Assembly (NCBI RefSeq): GCF_017377655.1 | Contig: NZ_JAFREL010000116.1 | Span: 1-16,054 of the forward strand | Source of the DNA: Candidatus Enterococcus ferrettii | Lineage (GTDB): Bacteria; Bacillota; Bacilli; Lactobacillales; Enterococcaceae | Length of the DNA stretch: 16,054 bases | Reading direction: 5' to 3' | Shown here: piece by piece, positions 1-7,682 of the stretch | Layout: each line of letters begins with the position of its first letter | Position numbering within the stretch: the first letter of the stretch is position 1 | Made by a program: the position numbers and the translations under genes | Notes under the pieces: model-generated | The model's database searches: none | What the model saw: only the letters and a program-made list of their open reading frames with translations | Told to the model about the DNA's origin: nothing

Positions 1-22
1 TTTTCCTGTTTGGCTGTAAAAC
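1..22 (+). repeat. Left inverted repeat (IR-L) of the recombinase cassette
   Basis: Bases 1-22 begin TTTTCCTGTTTGG and end CTGTAAAAC. They are the exact reverse complement of 1665-1686, 22 of 22 positions. The match stops at base 23 (T against T on the other arm). The outer limit is unknown because the window starts here. Confidence 0.9.
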
Positions 23-100
23 TGGAAAAAAGTTCAATAGAAGCCTCAAACTTGTTAAATAATAGAATATCTAATCTATCAAAACCTTCATTTCATAATT

Positions 101-129
101 ATTGTAAATTATTCAAACCAATAAATCAA
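101..129 (-). promoter_or_regulatory. Outward-facing promoter inside the left repeat
   Basis: On the minus strand, -35 TTGATT (129-124) is followed by a 17-bp spacer and -10 TACAAT (106-101), in very AT-rich DNA. It matches the sigma-A consensus at 4/6 and 5/6 positions. In the orientation shown it transcribes left, out through IR-L and away from the recombinase. If the cassette were inverted it would read through the right junction toward the WxL operon. Confidence 0.5.
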
Positions 130-147
130 TAGTTTAAATAAAAAATA

Positions 148-156
148 TGTGATAAT
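148..156 (+). promoter_or_regulatory. Possible extended -10 promoter for the recombinase
   Basis: TGTGATAAT has an extended -10 form (TGn then GATAAT) about 120 bases upstream of the recombinase start. No good -35 box is seen 17 bases upstream, so the call is weak. Confidence 0.25.
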
Positions 157-278
157 AATTTTTGAGCGAAGGAAATTAGCTAATTAGAGTGAAATTAATG
201 ACGGAAATTAGGTTGGAAATTGGCCTTTTTACGTCGTCAAAATAAATCGTCTACTAAAGAAAAAGGGAGTGTTATCTT

Positions 279-1394
279 ATGGCGCGAATAGGTGAAAATA
301 TCTATCACCGAAAAGATCTTCGTTGGGAGGGCCGCTTTCATAGAGGCCGTAAAGTTGATGGAAAAATTAGGTATGGCTATATTTACGGTAATTCGTATGA
401 AGAGGTCAAAGAAAAGTTAGGTCCTTTACGTAGGCAAGCTCAAATCACATTAGAACTCTACGGAAAAAGCGTTGTGGAATATGACGAATGGAGTCAAACC
501 TGGCTGGCAGAACAACAAAAAGTCGTCAAACCAGCCACTTATTCTAGTTACTTAAGCAAACTCAAGAAATATATTTGGCCGCATATTGGGAAGGTAGCAC
601 TGTATCAATTAGATGAGTCCACCATCCATCGCATGATCCAAGCGTGGATTCAAACCGGTTTGTCGTTAAGTAGTATAAAAGTGATCTTTCGGATCGTAAA
701 ACAATCTTTGAAGTATGCAATTCAAAAAGAATTAGTACAGAAAAACCCTTGTGAATGGATTCAATTACCTAAAGGACCGAAAGAAAAAGTGCATGCTTTA
801 ACGATCAAAGAACAACAGCGTCTAGAAAAGGCTGTCTTAGCCGAGAAAGATATTCGCACAAAAGCGGTCATTTTAGCAATGGAGACAGGCATGCGGATTG
901 GAGAGATTGCTGGTCTAAAATGGGAAGCGGTTGATCTGGATAAGCGAATGATTGAAGTGAACCATACGTATCAACGAGTACTATCTGCAACCGGACCCAA
1001 AACAACTTTACACTTGGGAACGCCTAAATCACAGTCTTCTCGGCGAGTGATTCCTATGACAAGCAAGCTGCATCAGTTGTTGTCTAGCCTAAAGGAAGAA
1101 TCCAAATCAGAGTATGTCTTCTCGGTGAAAGGCAAACCATGTGAACCACGACTGTTAACGTATCATTTTCATCGTGTTCGCAAAAAAGCCAAGCTGGAAG
1201 GCATTCACTTCCACCAGCTACGCCATACGTTTGCGACCCGTTGCTTGGAATCTTCAGAGGATATCTTAAATGTCAGCATCTTGTTAGGACATACCTCTCC
1301 ACAACTGACCACAACAGTTTACTTTGATTCTATCGTACAAAAACGTATTGCTGTGATCGGTTCAATGGAACGTGCGCAACAAAATATCGCTTAA
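279..1394 (+). CDS. Tyrosine recombinase / site-specific integrase
   Basis: A 371-residue tyrosine recombinase that would cut and rejoin DNA at paired sites through a covalent 3'-phosphotyrosine. The N-terminus (residues 4-45, GENIYHRKDLRWEGRF and on) resembles the arm-DNA-binding domain common in Firmicute integrases. Residues 65-160 fit the SAM-like core-binding domain and 170-365 the catalytic domain. The full catalytic set is visible: R206 (GMRIGE), K250 (TPKSQ), H312 and R315 (HQLRHT), H338 (LLGHTS) and Y348 (TVYFD), so the enzyme should be active. Length is normal. GGGAG at 265-269 supports the ATG at 279. No excisionase, relaxase or other transfer gene accompanies it. The flanking inverted repeats at 1-22 and 1665-1686 are the likely substrates, which points to inversion. 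A role as integrase of a minimal element is the alternative. Confidence 0.93.
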   Translation: MARIGENIYHRKDLRWEGRFHRGRKVDGKIRYGYIYGNSYEEVKEKLGPLRRQAQITLELYGKSVVEYDEWSQTWLAEQQKVVKPATYSSYLSKLKKYIWPHIGKVALYQLDESTIHRMIQAWIQTGLSLSSIKVIFRIVKQSLKYAIQKELVQKNPCEWIQLPKGPKEKVHALTIKEQQRLEKAVLAEKDIRTKAVILAMETGMRIGEIAGLKWEAVDLDKRMIEVNHTYQRVLSATGPKTTLHLGTPKSQSSRRVIPMTSKLHQLLSSLKEESKSEYVFSVKGKPCEPRLLTYHFHRVRKKAKLEGIHFHQLRHTFATRCLESSEDILNVSILLGHTSPQLTTTVYFDSIVQKRIAVIGSMERAQQNIA

Positions 1395-1397
1395 TTA

Positions 1398-1458
1398 GTA
1401 AGTAACCGATTTCGAAAAACGTTTTCGGGTCTCCTTACACTCCCTTTTTTTCTTTTTT
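1398..1458 (+). terminator. Intrinsic terminator after the recombinase
   Basis: A stem-loop spans 1398-1438. Its outer arms are GTAAG and CTTAC, and its inner arms CGAAAA and TTTTCG close on a short loop. A T-rich run follows at 1445-1459. It begins four bases after the stop codon and should keep recombinase transcription from running into the WxL region in this orientation. Confidence 0.65.
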
Positions 1459-1664
1459 TGTATGTAAACGTTCTCTTCGGAAAAGAAAGCGAACTAACTC
1501 ATTTTTTTCAAAAAAAGGCATTACTCGTTGAATAAACTCATCTCAAAAAAAATTTCAAATTCTTTTTTGTTATTTAATGTTGCCTAAAGGCAAGTGTGCG
1601 CCGTCATTTTGCGCCGTAATAAAAAGTGAATCCATGTGGATCTAAGGATTGACGTATAAATCGT
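1459..1664. other. Non-coding right part of the cassette with small dyads
   Basis: No gene is seen. The stretch holds a TTGCC/GGCAA hairpin (1580-1593), a direct repeat GCGCCGT (1598-1604 and 1611-1617) and a near-palindrome ATCCA-TG-TGGAT (1630-1641). A perfect-looking -35 box, TTGACG, sits at 1649-1654, but nothing like a -10 lies 16-18 bases downstream. These elements sit just inside the right inverted repeat, where accessory binding sites for the recombinase could lie. That role is inference. Confidence 0.4.
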
Positions 1665-1686
1665 GTTTTACAGCCAAACAGGAAAA
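1665..1686 (-). repeat. Right inverted repeat (IR-R) of the recombinase cassette
   Basis: Bases 1665-1686 (beginning GTTTTACAGCC, ending AACAGGAAAA) are the exact reverse complement of bases 1-22. IR-R ends 280 bases before the start of the small WxL gene, so it is placed between the recombinase and the operon leader. Confidence 0.9.
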
Positions 1687-1717
1687 ATATAGGACTAAAA
1701 AATAGTATACGAATCGT

Positions 1718-1736
1718 TTTTGATGAACTATCAAAA
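1718..1736 (+). promoter_or_regulatory. Dyad upstream of the WxL operon
   Basis: TTTTGAT (1718-1724) and ATCAAAA (1730-1736) form a perfect 7-bp inverted repeat with a 5-base gap. It lies just outside IR-R, upstream of the predicted WxL promoter, where an activator or repressor might bind. The degenerate-receiver regulator at 8532 is one candidate; this is inference only. Confidence 0.3.
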
Positions 1737-1856
1737 GTTAATCATCCTTACTAAGTATCAATAAATGAATAGCAAAGATTTATTTCAAACAAAGATTATT
1801 ATTTTTTTGAAAGCTGACTTTCTTATTCTTAAATAGAACGGGATAAACAAAAAAGC

Positions 1857-1894
1857 TTCAAAAAGCCATCAAGTAAAAGTATAGCACTTTTACT
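1857..1894 (+). promoter_or_regulatory. Candidate WxL operon promoter with a dyad around its -10
   Basis: TTCAAA (1857-1862), a 17-bp spacer and TATAGC (1880-1885) make a moderate sigma-A promoter. The -10 sits exactly in the gap of a perfect 8-bp inverted repeat, AGTAAAAG (1872-1879) and CTTTTACT (1887-1894), the arrangement expected of an operator over a promoter. A second palindrome, ATACCGGTAT, follows at 1898-1907. An alternative promoter, TTGAAA (1807-1812) with TAAATA (1830-1835), fits less well. Confidence 0.4.
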
Positions 1895-1966
1895 GTCATA
1901 CCGGTATCAATGGGGGAGTAACCTTGATATAGATCTCAAAATAACAATAAAGAGGAGAGAAAAGAG

Positions 1967-2671
1967 ATGAATAGGAAAAAATTAGCAACAGCATTATTGG
2001 GTACAGCAATGATGGGTGGTTTATTGGTGCAGGCAATGCCGGCAGCAGCGGCACCAGTTGGCGGAGGTTCTACTGGCGGTGGCGTTGGTTTTACAGGACA
2101 CACGCCAACACCATTACCGAATAATGAATTAGATTTGATCTGGTATCCAACAGCATTTGAATTTGGTAATTCAAATGCAAATACAACTGCTGCAAAAACC
2201 TACAATGCAACAAATGGTGCGACAAAATATTTAGTTGTTCGTGATAATCGAGCGGCAATCGTTGCAGGCGGTGGAACATTAGCAACAGCTGGTGACACTG
2301 GAGAATGGAAACTGACAGCTAAAGCAACTGCATTAGTTGATGGTACAGAGACATTAACTGGAGCTTCTTACAGCTTTACAGGTAATGCTCTGAAATCTTA
2401 TGTTAGTGCAAGTGGACAAGATGATGAAGTTCCAGAATCTGCTGGTGCGATCACAACTGCTTCACCTGGGCCAGCCGCAGTACCAACTAATATCAGTATA
2501 CCTGCAGACGCTGCGACTGAAGTAGAAATTATGAAAACTACAGCAGCAGCAACAGATGGTAAATATGCGGCTGAATTAAACAATATCCAATTGAAAGTAC
2601 CTGCAAATACTTCTAAAGACGGAAAACAATATGCAGGAACAATTGCTTGGTCATTGGATGACACTATCTAA
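1967..2671 (+). CDS. Small WxL-domain cell-surface protein
   Basis: A 234-residue secreted protein made almost entirely of a WxL domain, the module that binds Gram-positive peptidoglycan non-covalently. The signal peptide is residues 1-29 (KK, hydrophobic core, PAAAA). A Gly-rich linker (32-42) follows, then the domain, which starts near 52. Its two signature motifs are W-K-L at 114-116 and W-S-L at 228-230 (context YAGTIAWSL), only four residues from the end, which is typical. The VVRDNRA stretch (90-96) recurs as RVRDDRA in the large WxL protein at 4299, so the two domains are related. GAGGAG at 1952-1957 supports the start. It is the first gene of the operon and is followed by a terminator, so it is probably made in excess of the downstream proteins, as with small WxL proteins of other enterococcal loci. 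Confidence 0.92.
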   Translation: MNRKKLATALLGTAMMGGLLVQAMPAAAAPVGGGSTGGGVGFTGHTPTPLPNNELDLIWYPTAFEFGNSNANTTAAKTYNATNGATKYLVVRDNRAAIVAGGGTLATAGDTGEWKLTAKATALVDGTETLTGASYSFTGNALKSYVSASGQDDEVPESAGAITTASPGPAAVPTNISIPADAATEVEIMKTTAAATDGKYAAELNNIQLKVPANTSKDGKQYAGTIAWSLDDTI

Positions 2672-2685
2672 AATATTCTAAGATC

Positions 2686-2715
2686 GGGGGTGGGAAAATT
2701 CCCATTCCCTTTTTT
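2686..2715 (+). terminator. Intra-operon intrinsic terminator
   Basis: The stem GGGGGTGGGA / TCCCATTCCC (10 pairs, two of them G-U) closes on a four-base loop and is followed by six T. It lies between the small WxL gene and the DUF916 gene, which has its own strong GGAGG. It most likely works as a partial terminator that lowers expression of the rest of the operon. Confidence 0.8.
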
Positions 2716-2733
2716 ATTAACCGGAGGACAAAT

Positions 2734-3828
2734 GTGAAGAACGAGCATTACTTGAAAAAAACAATAAGAATGGTTGTCACAATCATCCTTTTTTCTACTC
2801 TATTTAGCGGCATTACAGGATATGCTGACGAAGAGAAAAATTCAACTGCTAACGAACCAAACTCAGAGCTTGCAGATCGAACAGGATTTACAGTGGAGAC
2901 GATTCAACCAGAGACGCAAATAGATAAAACAGCGCACTACTTTTATATCCATGTAAATCCAGAAGAGAGCCAAACCTTAAAAGTCAAAGTCATTAGCAAA
3001 CGCAAAGAACCCAGTAAAGTATCAGTCCATTTGAATAATGCAGTAACTAATATTACTGGACAGATTGATTATGGACAAGAAAATGCACAATTGGATTCTA
3101 GCATGAAGCTTCCTTTGACAGATATAGTGAAAATAGAACAAAAAGAAATAACAGTTGAAAATTTTGAAGAAAAAATAGTCGAATTAAAGGTAAATCCGCC
3201 TAAAGAGAAATTTTCGGGTGTTCGTTTGGGAGCTGTTGTCTTTCGTTCAGCAGAAGAAAGTGAGAATGAAAGTGGCGTAAAGAGCACCTATGGGTACAAA
3301 ATTTCTGTGATGACGAGTGAAGATTTGGCACCCTATAACAAAGGTGGAGAACTAAACTATTTAGGTGTTAAAGCAACTCTTTACAACGGAGAGAAAGTAG
3401 TGACAATGACTGCACAAAATCCTAACCCTTTCGTTTTAGAAAAACTAATGATGACTACCAAGCTTCGAAAAAAGGGTCAAAAAGAAGTTATTGCATCAAA
3501 CGCTCTACAAGATATGAAAATTGCACCTAATAGTTCATTTGATTTTCTGACATATTTAGGGATTGAAGAATTAGAACCAGGGAAATATGTAATAGAATCC
3601 AAAGCAACGGATGGAGAAAAGAACTGGAACTGGGAAAAAGAATTCGAAATTACGAATAAACAAGCCAATCAAATCAACAAAGATGCAGCCTACAAAATCA
3701 CAATGCCAAGACTTTACAAAATTATCGGGATCATTTTGCTTGTCTTGACTACAGGCAACATTGCTTACCTGATTTATCGAAGAAAGACACAGCAAGGAGG
3801 AGGAAAGGATGATGCGAAAGAAGAGTAA
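2734..3828 (+). CDS. WxL-interacting protein (DUF916 + DUF3324 domains), membrane-anchored
   Basis: A 364-residue protein of the CscA/DUF916 type, which associates with WxL proteins at the cell surface. The signal peptide is residues 1-31. The DUF916 (peptidoglycan-binding) domain covers about 52-172 and contains GFTVETIQPETQ, YFYIHVNPEESQTLKV and the SGVRLGAVVF end typical of the family. The DUF3324 (host/WxL-binding) domain covers about 182-310. A transmembrane helix (328-347) and a basic cytoplasmic tail (YRRKTQQ) end the protein. The start is GTG at 2734 behind CCGGAGGAC (GGAGG at 2723-2727); an ATG two bases earlier is out of frame and hits a stop at once. The last 20 bases overlap the LPXTG gene, so the two are translationally coupled. 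Length is normal for the family. Confidence 0.92.
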   Translation: MKNEHYLKKTIRMVVTIILFSTLFSGITGYADEEKNSTANEPNSELADRTGFTVETIQPETQIDKTAHYFYIHVNPEESQTLKVKVISKRKEPSKVSVHLNNAVTNITGQIDYGQENAQLDSSMKLPLTDIVKIEQKEITVENFEEKIVELKVNPPKEKFSGVRLGAVVFRSAEESENESGVKSTYGYKISVMTSEDLAPYNKGGELNYLGVKATLYNGEKVVTMTAQNPNPFVLEKLMMTTKLRKKGQKEVIASNALQDMKIAPNSSFDFLTYLGIEELEPGKYVIESKATDGEKNWNWEKEFEITNKQANQINKDAAYKITMPRLYKIIGIILLVLTTGNIAYLIYRRKTQQGGGKDDAKEE

Positions 3829-4309
3829 GCAGGCAGGGATCATTGCTACTGCTGCTTTGATCTGTCTTTTTTTAGCAGGAACGACTGCGTTTGCCAACAC
3901 TAAAACCTATATTGGTTTTGAAAAATCAACCAGCAGTTCACAAACGAGTACAAGTAGTTCAGATACATCCACAAGCACAACAACCAGTACTTCTACCAGC
4001 AGCACCACTGAACCAAGCAACAGTTCAACCGACTCAACAAGCAGCACTACTGAGCCAAGTGCGACAACGGATACGACCAGTACTGGCGGACCGGCTAGTA
4101 CCACTAGTTCAACGAAGCAACAAGGTAAGACATTGCCTAATACCAATGGTGGTTCTGGCGGTTCATCTGGTACAGGCAACAAGTGGCTCCCTCAAACAGG
4201 GGAGAAGAAGCAGTTGTTCTGGACTGTTTCGGGATTTCTATTGTTAGTAGTTCTAACCACAATTGTCTTTATCAGACGGTCAAAGGAGGAGAGAACCTAT
4301 GAAGAATAG
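3809..4309 (+). CDS. Short LPXTG-anchored surface protein of the WxL operon
   Basis: A 166-residue sortase substrate. The signal peptide is residues 1-29 (ends AFA-N). Residues 38-104 are a low-complexity Ser/Thr stalk. A Gly/Ser-rich stretch follows, then the sorting signal: LPQTG at 127-131, a hydrophobic helix (136-155) and the tail IRRSKEER. Sortase A would cut between T130 and G131 and join the protein to peptidoglycan. An LPNTN at 109-113 resembles a second motif but has no membrane segment behind it. Such small LPXTG proteins (CscD type) belong to WxL gene clusters. The start overlaps the DUF916 gene by 20 bases with AGGAGGAGG (3795-3803) upstream. A second in-frame ATG (3812) is possible. 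The end overlaps the large WxL gene by 11 bases. Confidence 0.9.
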   Translation: MMRKKSKQAGIIATAALICLFLAGTTAFANTKTYIGFEKSTSSSQTSTSSSDTSTSTTTSTSTSSTTEPSNSSTDSTSSTTEPSATTDTTSTGGPASTTSSTKQQGKTLPNTNGGSGGSSGTGNKWLPQTGEKKQLFWTVSGFLLLVVLTTIVFIRRSKEERTYEE

Positions 4310-7300
4310 GCAACGAAACCTTCGTCTCAGCACTTGGCTGATGCTTGCTTTGATGATTGGGTCCATTCTTTCTCCAACAATTAGTTTAGCAAATACTGTG
4401 GAATCAACGACAAGTTCAGAAGAACAGACAGAAAAGACTTTACAAACATTGAGCAGTGATCCTTTGTTGCCAGAATCAACAACAGAATCTACCACTGCAA
4501 GTTCGGAAATGGAAACAGTAGAACATTCAGCTGAAGCAGTAGAGCCTGTGATTACCTATGGAGCAGAAACAATTGATGAAAATGAATTGAAGCTGCATGA
4601 AGATCAGAAGAATCCACAACCAAGTATCAAAGACCGGAAAATAGAGCAAACAGAAGATCGTGTCTATTTTTCTGGGAAATTATTTGCAGGAGTGGAAGAA
4701 ACAGATGAGACGAGAAGTACCACTACTGCCACTTCTTTTGATTTGCAGAGAAAAGCTTCTTCTGGGGAATGGGAAACGGTTAAAGAATGGCTGGAGCAAG
4801 ATGTGGCGATTCAAGAAGAGGATTATTCATTTGAGACTGAGGTTTCATTGGCAGAGGATGAAGTTTCTGAATTTCGTTATGCAGTGAAGTATAAGGTTGA
4901 TGCTCTTGATCGGGAGGACCAGAGTTTAATAGAAGAAAAGAATGATCAAGGATATTTTTTGGTGGAGGATGAGTATTCTTATAAATTTGAAGAGTCAGAA
5001 AGCAAAGAAAGCACGAATAACTCTCCGAAAGAAGCTCTCTTGTCTGATGAATTCCAGAAGGGAAAAGAAGCGATTGCGGGAACTTCAATGTCTGATGAAC
5101 CTGTAGTTTCAAATGAACAAATGTCGAAATGGACAAGTATCCCAAAATCTAAAGAAGAAACAAAGTGTAAAAGTTTCTATTCTGATTTTGGTATTCAACC
5201 ATTTGCTTTTAATGCATTTGATCATGAGATATCAGGAAGTGCTGTCGAATGGAGCCAAGCAACAGGGGTTTTTAGCGCATATAGTGCAACATTCACTAAA
5301 ACGGGATTGGATTCTGTAGCAGTTAGTGGACAGATTAAAGCTGACAGATCACCTATGGGACCACCATCGAATCCTTATTCTATTTATCAAGGTTCTTGGA
5401 TTAAGGAAATATATATCTTATACCGTTTACAAGGTTCCAGTAGTTGGCAAAGAGGGTCGCTTTTATGGTCTGGAAATGTAGAAAATCAAATAGTCACTTT
5501 TTCTGGTTCACAAGGTAGCTTAGCTTTAGGAAATACCTATGAATTTGGAATAGGTGTCAATTATTTAGTAACAGGGCAGCATACAGCTGGTCCTGGATGG
5601 GATGGTAATCGAAGTGGATGGAAAGCTGCTACAGCTGGAGGAACGATAACTTTTCCATCCCCAATAGTAGTCAATCCGCCACAAGCAAGTAATCTTACTA
5701 AAAGTTCTGCGGAGATTAAAGGAAGTTTTACGGGAACTCCAGATAGTGGGGTACGCGGACATGTGCGATATAGAATTACTGGAACTTCGGCGTGGACTAC
5801 TACAAAACTGAATGTTGTTGATTGGAATAATGGAGGATATTCAGTAAATTTGACAGGCTTACAAACAGGACAGCAATATGACGTCCAGGTAGGTTTAGTA
5901 CAGTATGGCAGTGTCATCTGGTCGACAGCAATTGGAAAGTTCACTACTCTTCTTACTGTGAATGCTCCTGATCAATCTGCAGACGGGTCGAGACAATTGC
6001 GAGGAACTGGAACCTACGTTTATAGCACAGCAGCAAATGGTGCAGGTGATTACAGTTCAAATAAGCAATATGTGCAGTATAGAAAAAAAGGCACCAGTGC
6101 CTGGATAACAAGTACTAACGGGATCATAATTAACCGTGTACCAAAGAACTATAGTTTTAGCTTAACTGGTTTAACTCCAGGTACTACCTATGATGTTCGT
6201 GTAGGGATGACGAACAGTAGCAATGTGACTAGTTGGTCTAACGCTAAAGAATTTACAACTAAGTTAGAATTGTCTAGTCCTTCAGTAAAAGCAAATACTT
6301 TAACTAAGAATAGTGTAATTATGACCGGGAAATATGACTATACAAACGCAAATGCCATAATGAGCAAAGTCAGAAATAAATATTGGAATGTGGAGGGATC
6401 TTCAGCCGGGAATGCAGCTCCTTCTGCAGTTTCTTACTATAATGGTGTTTATGAATATCCATTAACGAGTTTATTACCTAATACCAAATATGAAACTACT
6501 TGTAATTTGTCTAATGCTGGTGGGACAGCTGACGCACCCAACAAAACAAAATTCACGACGCTAATGGGTTTAACCGGAGCTATTACAAATCCTACCCATT
6601 CCACAGCAGATTTAACCGGTCTCTTTGAAACAAGTGGTAATGCATATTCAGGCTTCAAAATAGAAATCAAAAAAAATAGTTCTGGAACTTATTCAGACGT
6701 TACATCTGCATTTACAGTAACTAATAACCCCACAATTTCCAATTACAGTGGACAATTTGTGGGATTAGACTCTAATACTGTATATGATGTGCGAATAAAA
6801 GTGAAAAATCAATCAGGTGTAGAAGAAGAAGTCAAACTGGCATTCTCAACCTATGCAGATGTAAAAGAGGAATTTCATGATTTAACCGGAGCGCATATCA
6901 AAACGAACCCAATCAGAATTTCTAATGGGGCTAGTCATTCGGTGACTCCTGCGAACACTTTTACCCACTCCAGTCAAGCCTACATCTACAAAGGTTGGAT
7001 TAAAGGAACAGACTGGAATGGTACTGCTATGCCAATGCCAATATCATTAATGAAAACAGGCCCAGTAGACCCATTAACAACTCATAACGAAGTGGTCTAC
7101 CTCATCTACGACTTAGACTCAAACTCTCTACGTCTAGATGAATACCCGAACAAATTCGATTTTGGCAACCAGCATAGACCTGAGAGCTACAATCAAATCT
7201 TCAATCTGGATGCTTCGAAATACGCTTCGATAGAACCAACCGATGGCTTTAAGCTGCGGGTTCGTGATGATCGAGCGACGCACCCGGGATGGAAGTTAAC

Positions 7301-7661
7301 GTCTACCTTCTCTCAACTAGTTGGAGTGAATAATACTTCTGATCAGCTTGTGGGAGCGAAGATTTCCTTTGGTGTTGAATTGAAAGAGATTCAAAATCCG
7401 GGAACACCTGGTGAGACAGCGATTACGCCAACACCAGCAATTGCTCCATCATTTGGGGCACCTGTATCTAGCAGTACAGCTACACTAACTGCGGATGGTA
7501 CAGCACTAACTTTCCTAAGCGCATCAAATACCAAAGGTGAAGGTGTCTGGGATGTGCTGATCGATTTTGATTCTGTGAAGCTCTTTGTACCTGCGGGGCA
7601 AGGAAATACAGGGGAAGAATATCAAGGAACGATTCAGTGGGATTTGGAAGATACCCCTTAA
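4299..7661 (+). CDS. Large multidomain WxL surface protein with fibronectin-III-like repeats
   Basis: A 1120-residue secreted protein. The signal peptide is about 1-31. Residues 32-300 are acidic and Ser/Thr-rich, with a possible beta domain at 86-230. Another beta-rich module fills 305-452. Four fibronectin-III-like repeats follow at about 458-550, 553-654, 657-754 and 756-852, each ending F(T/S)T and carrying the L-x-x-x-T-x-YDV signature (for example LTPGTTYDVRVG). A MucBP-like module (855-940, ending YLIYDLD) precedes the C-terminal WxL domain (943-1120), whose motifs are W-K-L at 998-1000 and W-D-L at 1114-1116 in YQGTIQWDLEDTP. It probably reaches out from the wall and binds a host or cell partner. 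The start chosen is the ATG at 4299 behind AAAGGAGGAGA (4282-4292). The frame stays open upstream to a TTG at 4263, but that has no site and lies inside the LPXTG gene. Confidence 0.9.
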   Translation: MKNRQRNLRLSTWLMLALMIGSILSPTISLANTVESTTSSEEQTEKTLQTLSSDPLLPESTTESTTASSEMETVEHSAEAVEPVITYGAETIDENELKLHEDQKNPQPSIKDRKIEQTEDRVYFSGKLFAGVEETDETRSTTTATSFDLQRKASSGEWETVKEWLEQDVAIQEEDYSFETEVSLAEDEVSEFRYAVKYKVDALDREDQSLIEEKNDQGYFLVEDEYSYKFEESESKESTNNSPKEALLSDEFQKGKEAIAGTSMSDEPVVSNEQMSKWTSIPKSKEETKCKSFYSDFGIQPFAFNAFDHEISGSAVEWSQATGVFSAYSATFTKTGLDSVAVSGQIKADRSPMGPPSNPYSIYQGSWIKEIYILYRLQGSSSWQRGSLLWSGNVENQIVTFSGSQGSLALGNTYEFGIGVNYLVTGQHTAGPGWDGNRSGWKAATAGGTITFPSPIVVNPPQASNLTKSSAEIKGSFTGTPDSGVRGHVRYRITGTSAWTTTKLNVVDWNNGGYSVNLTGLQTGQQYDVQVGLVQYGSVIWSTAIGKFTTLLTVNAPDQSADGSRQLRGTGTYVYSTAANGAGDYSSNKQYVQYRKKGTSAWITSTNGIIINRVPKNYSFSLTGLTPGTTYDVRVGMTNSSNVTSWSNAKEFTTKLELSSPSVKANTLTKNSVIMTGKYDYTNANAIMSKVRNKYWNVEGSSAGNAAPSAVSYYNGVYEYPLTSLLPNTKYETTCNLSNAGGTADAPNKTKFTTLMGLTGAITNPTHSTADLTGLFETSGNAYSGFKIEIKKNSSGTYSDVTSAFTVTNNPTISNYSGQFVGLDSNTVYDVRIKVKNQSGVEEEVKLAFSTYADVKEEFHDLTGAHIKTNPIRISNGASHSVTPANTFTHSSQAYIYKGWIKGTDWNGTAMPMPISLMKTGPVDPLTTHNEVVYLIYDLDSNSLRLDEYPNKFDFGNQHRPESYNQIFNLDASKYASIEPTDGFKLRVRDDRATHPGWKLTSTFSQLVGVNNTSDQLVGAKISFGVELKEIQNPGTPGETAITPTPAIAPSFGAPVSSSTATLTADGTALTFLSASNTKGEGVWDVLIDFDSVKLFVPAGQGNTGEEYQGTIQWDLEDTP

Positions 7662-7682
7662 TCAATAAAGGAGCTGCAAAGA

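Larger units (their letters stand above)
1..1686 (+). mobile_element. Recombinase cassette bounded by 22-bp inverted repeats (candidate invertible element)
   Basis: The segment is delimited by a perfect 22-bp inverted repeat, 1-22 and 1665-1686, and encloses one gene, a tyrosine recombinase, plus its flanking non-coding DNA. No cargo gene and no transposase is present. Tyrosine recombinases that sit next to or inside a pair of short inverted repeats are known to invert promoters of surface genes in Firmicutes, for example at cwpV of Clostridioides difficile. The cassette lies directly upstream of a WxL surface operon. Whether it inverts, or is instead a small integrated element with terminal repeats, cannot be told from one strand of one genome. 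The left repeat begins at base 1, so it may extend outside the window and any target duplication there is invisible. Confidence 0.5.

Noticed and set aside
1..1686. A conventional insertion sequence with terminal inverted repeats
   Set aside because: There is no DDE or other transposase; the only gene is a tyrosine recombinase. A minimal integrated element remains possible and is noted with the cassette.
3940..4110. Short repeated units that could suggest a CRISPR array
   Set aside because: The repeats are irregular triplets coding for Ser and Thr; there are no constant repeat-spacer units.
3891..4247. A 118-codon plus-strand frame and long minus-strand frames across the Ser/Thr-rich part of the LPXTG gene
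   Set aside because: They are low-complexity shadows of the TCA/ACA/AGC-rich coding repeat, with no ribosome sites. The LPXTG frame has a signal peptide and a sorting signal.
4263..4298. Upstream TTG as start of the large WxL gene
   Set aside because: It has no ribosome site and would put twelve polar residues before the signal peptide, whereas ATG 4299 follows AAAGGAGGAGA.
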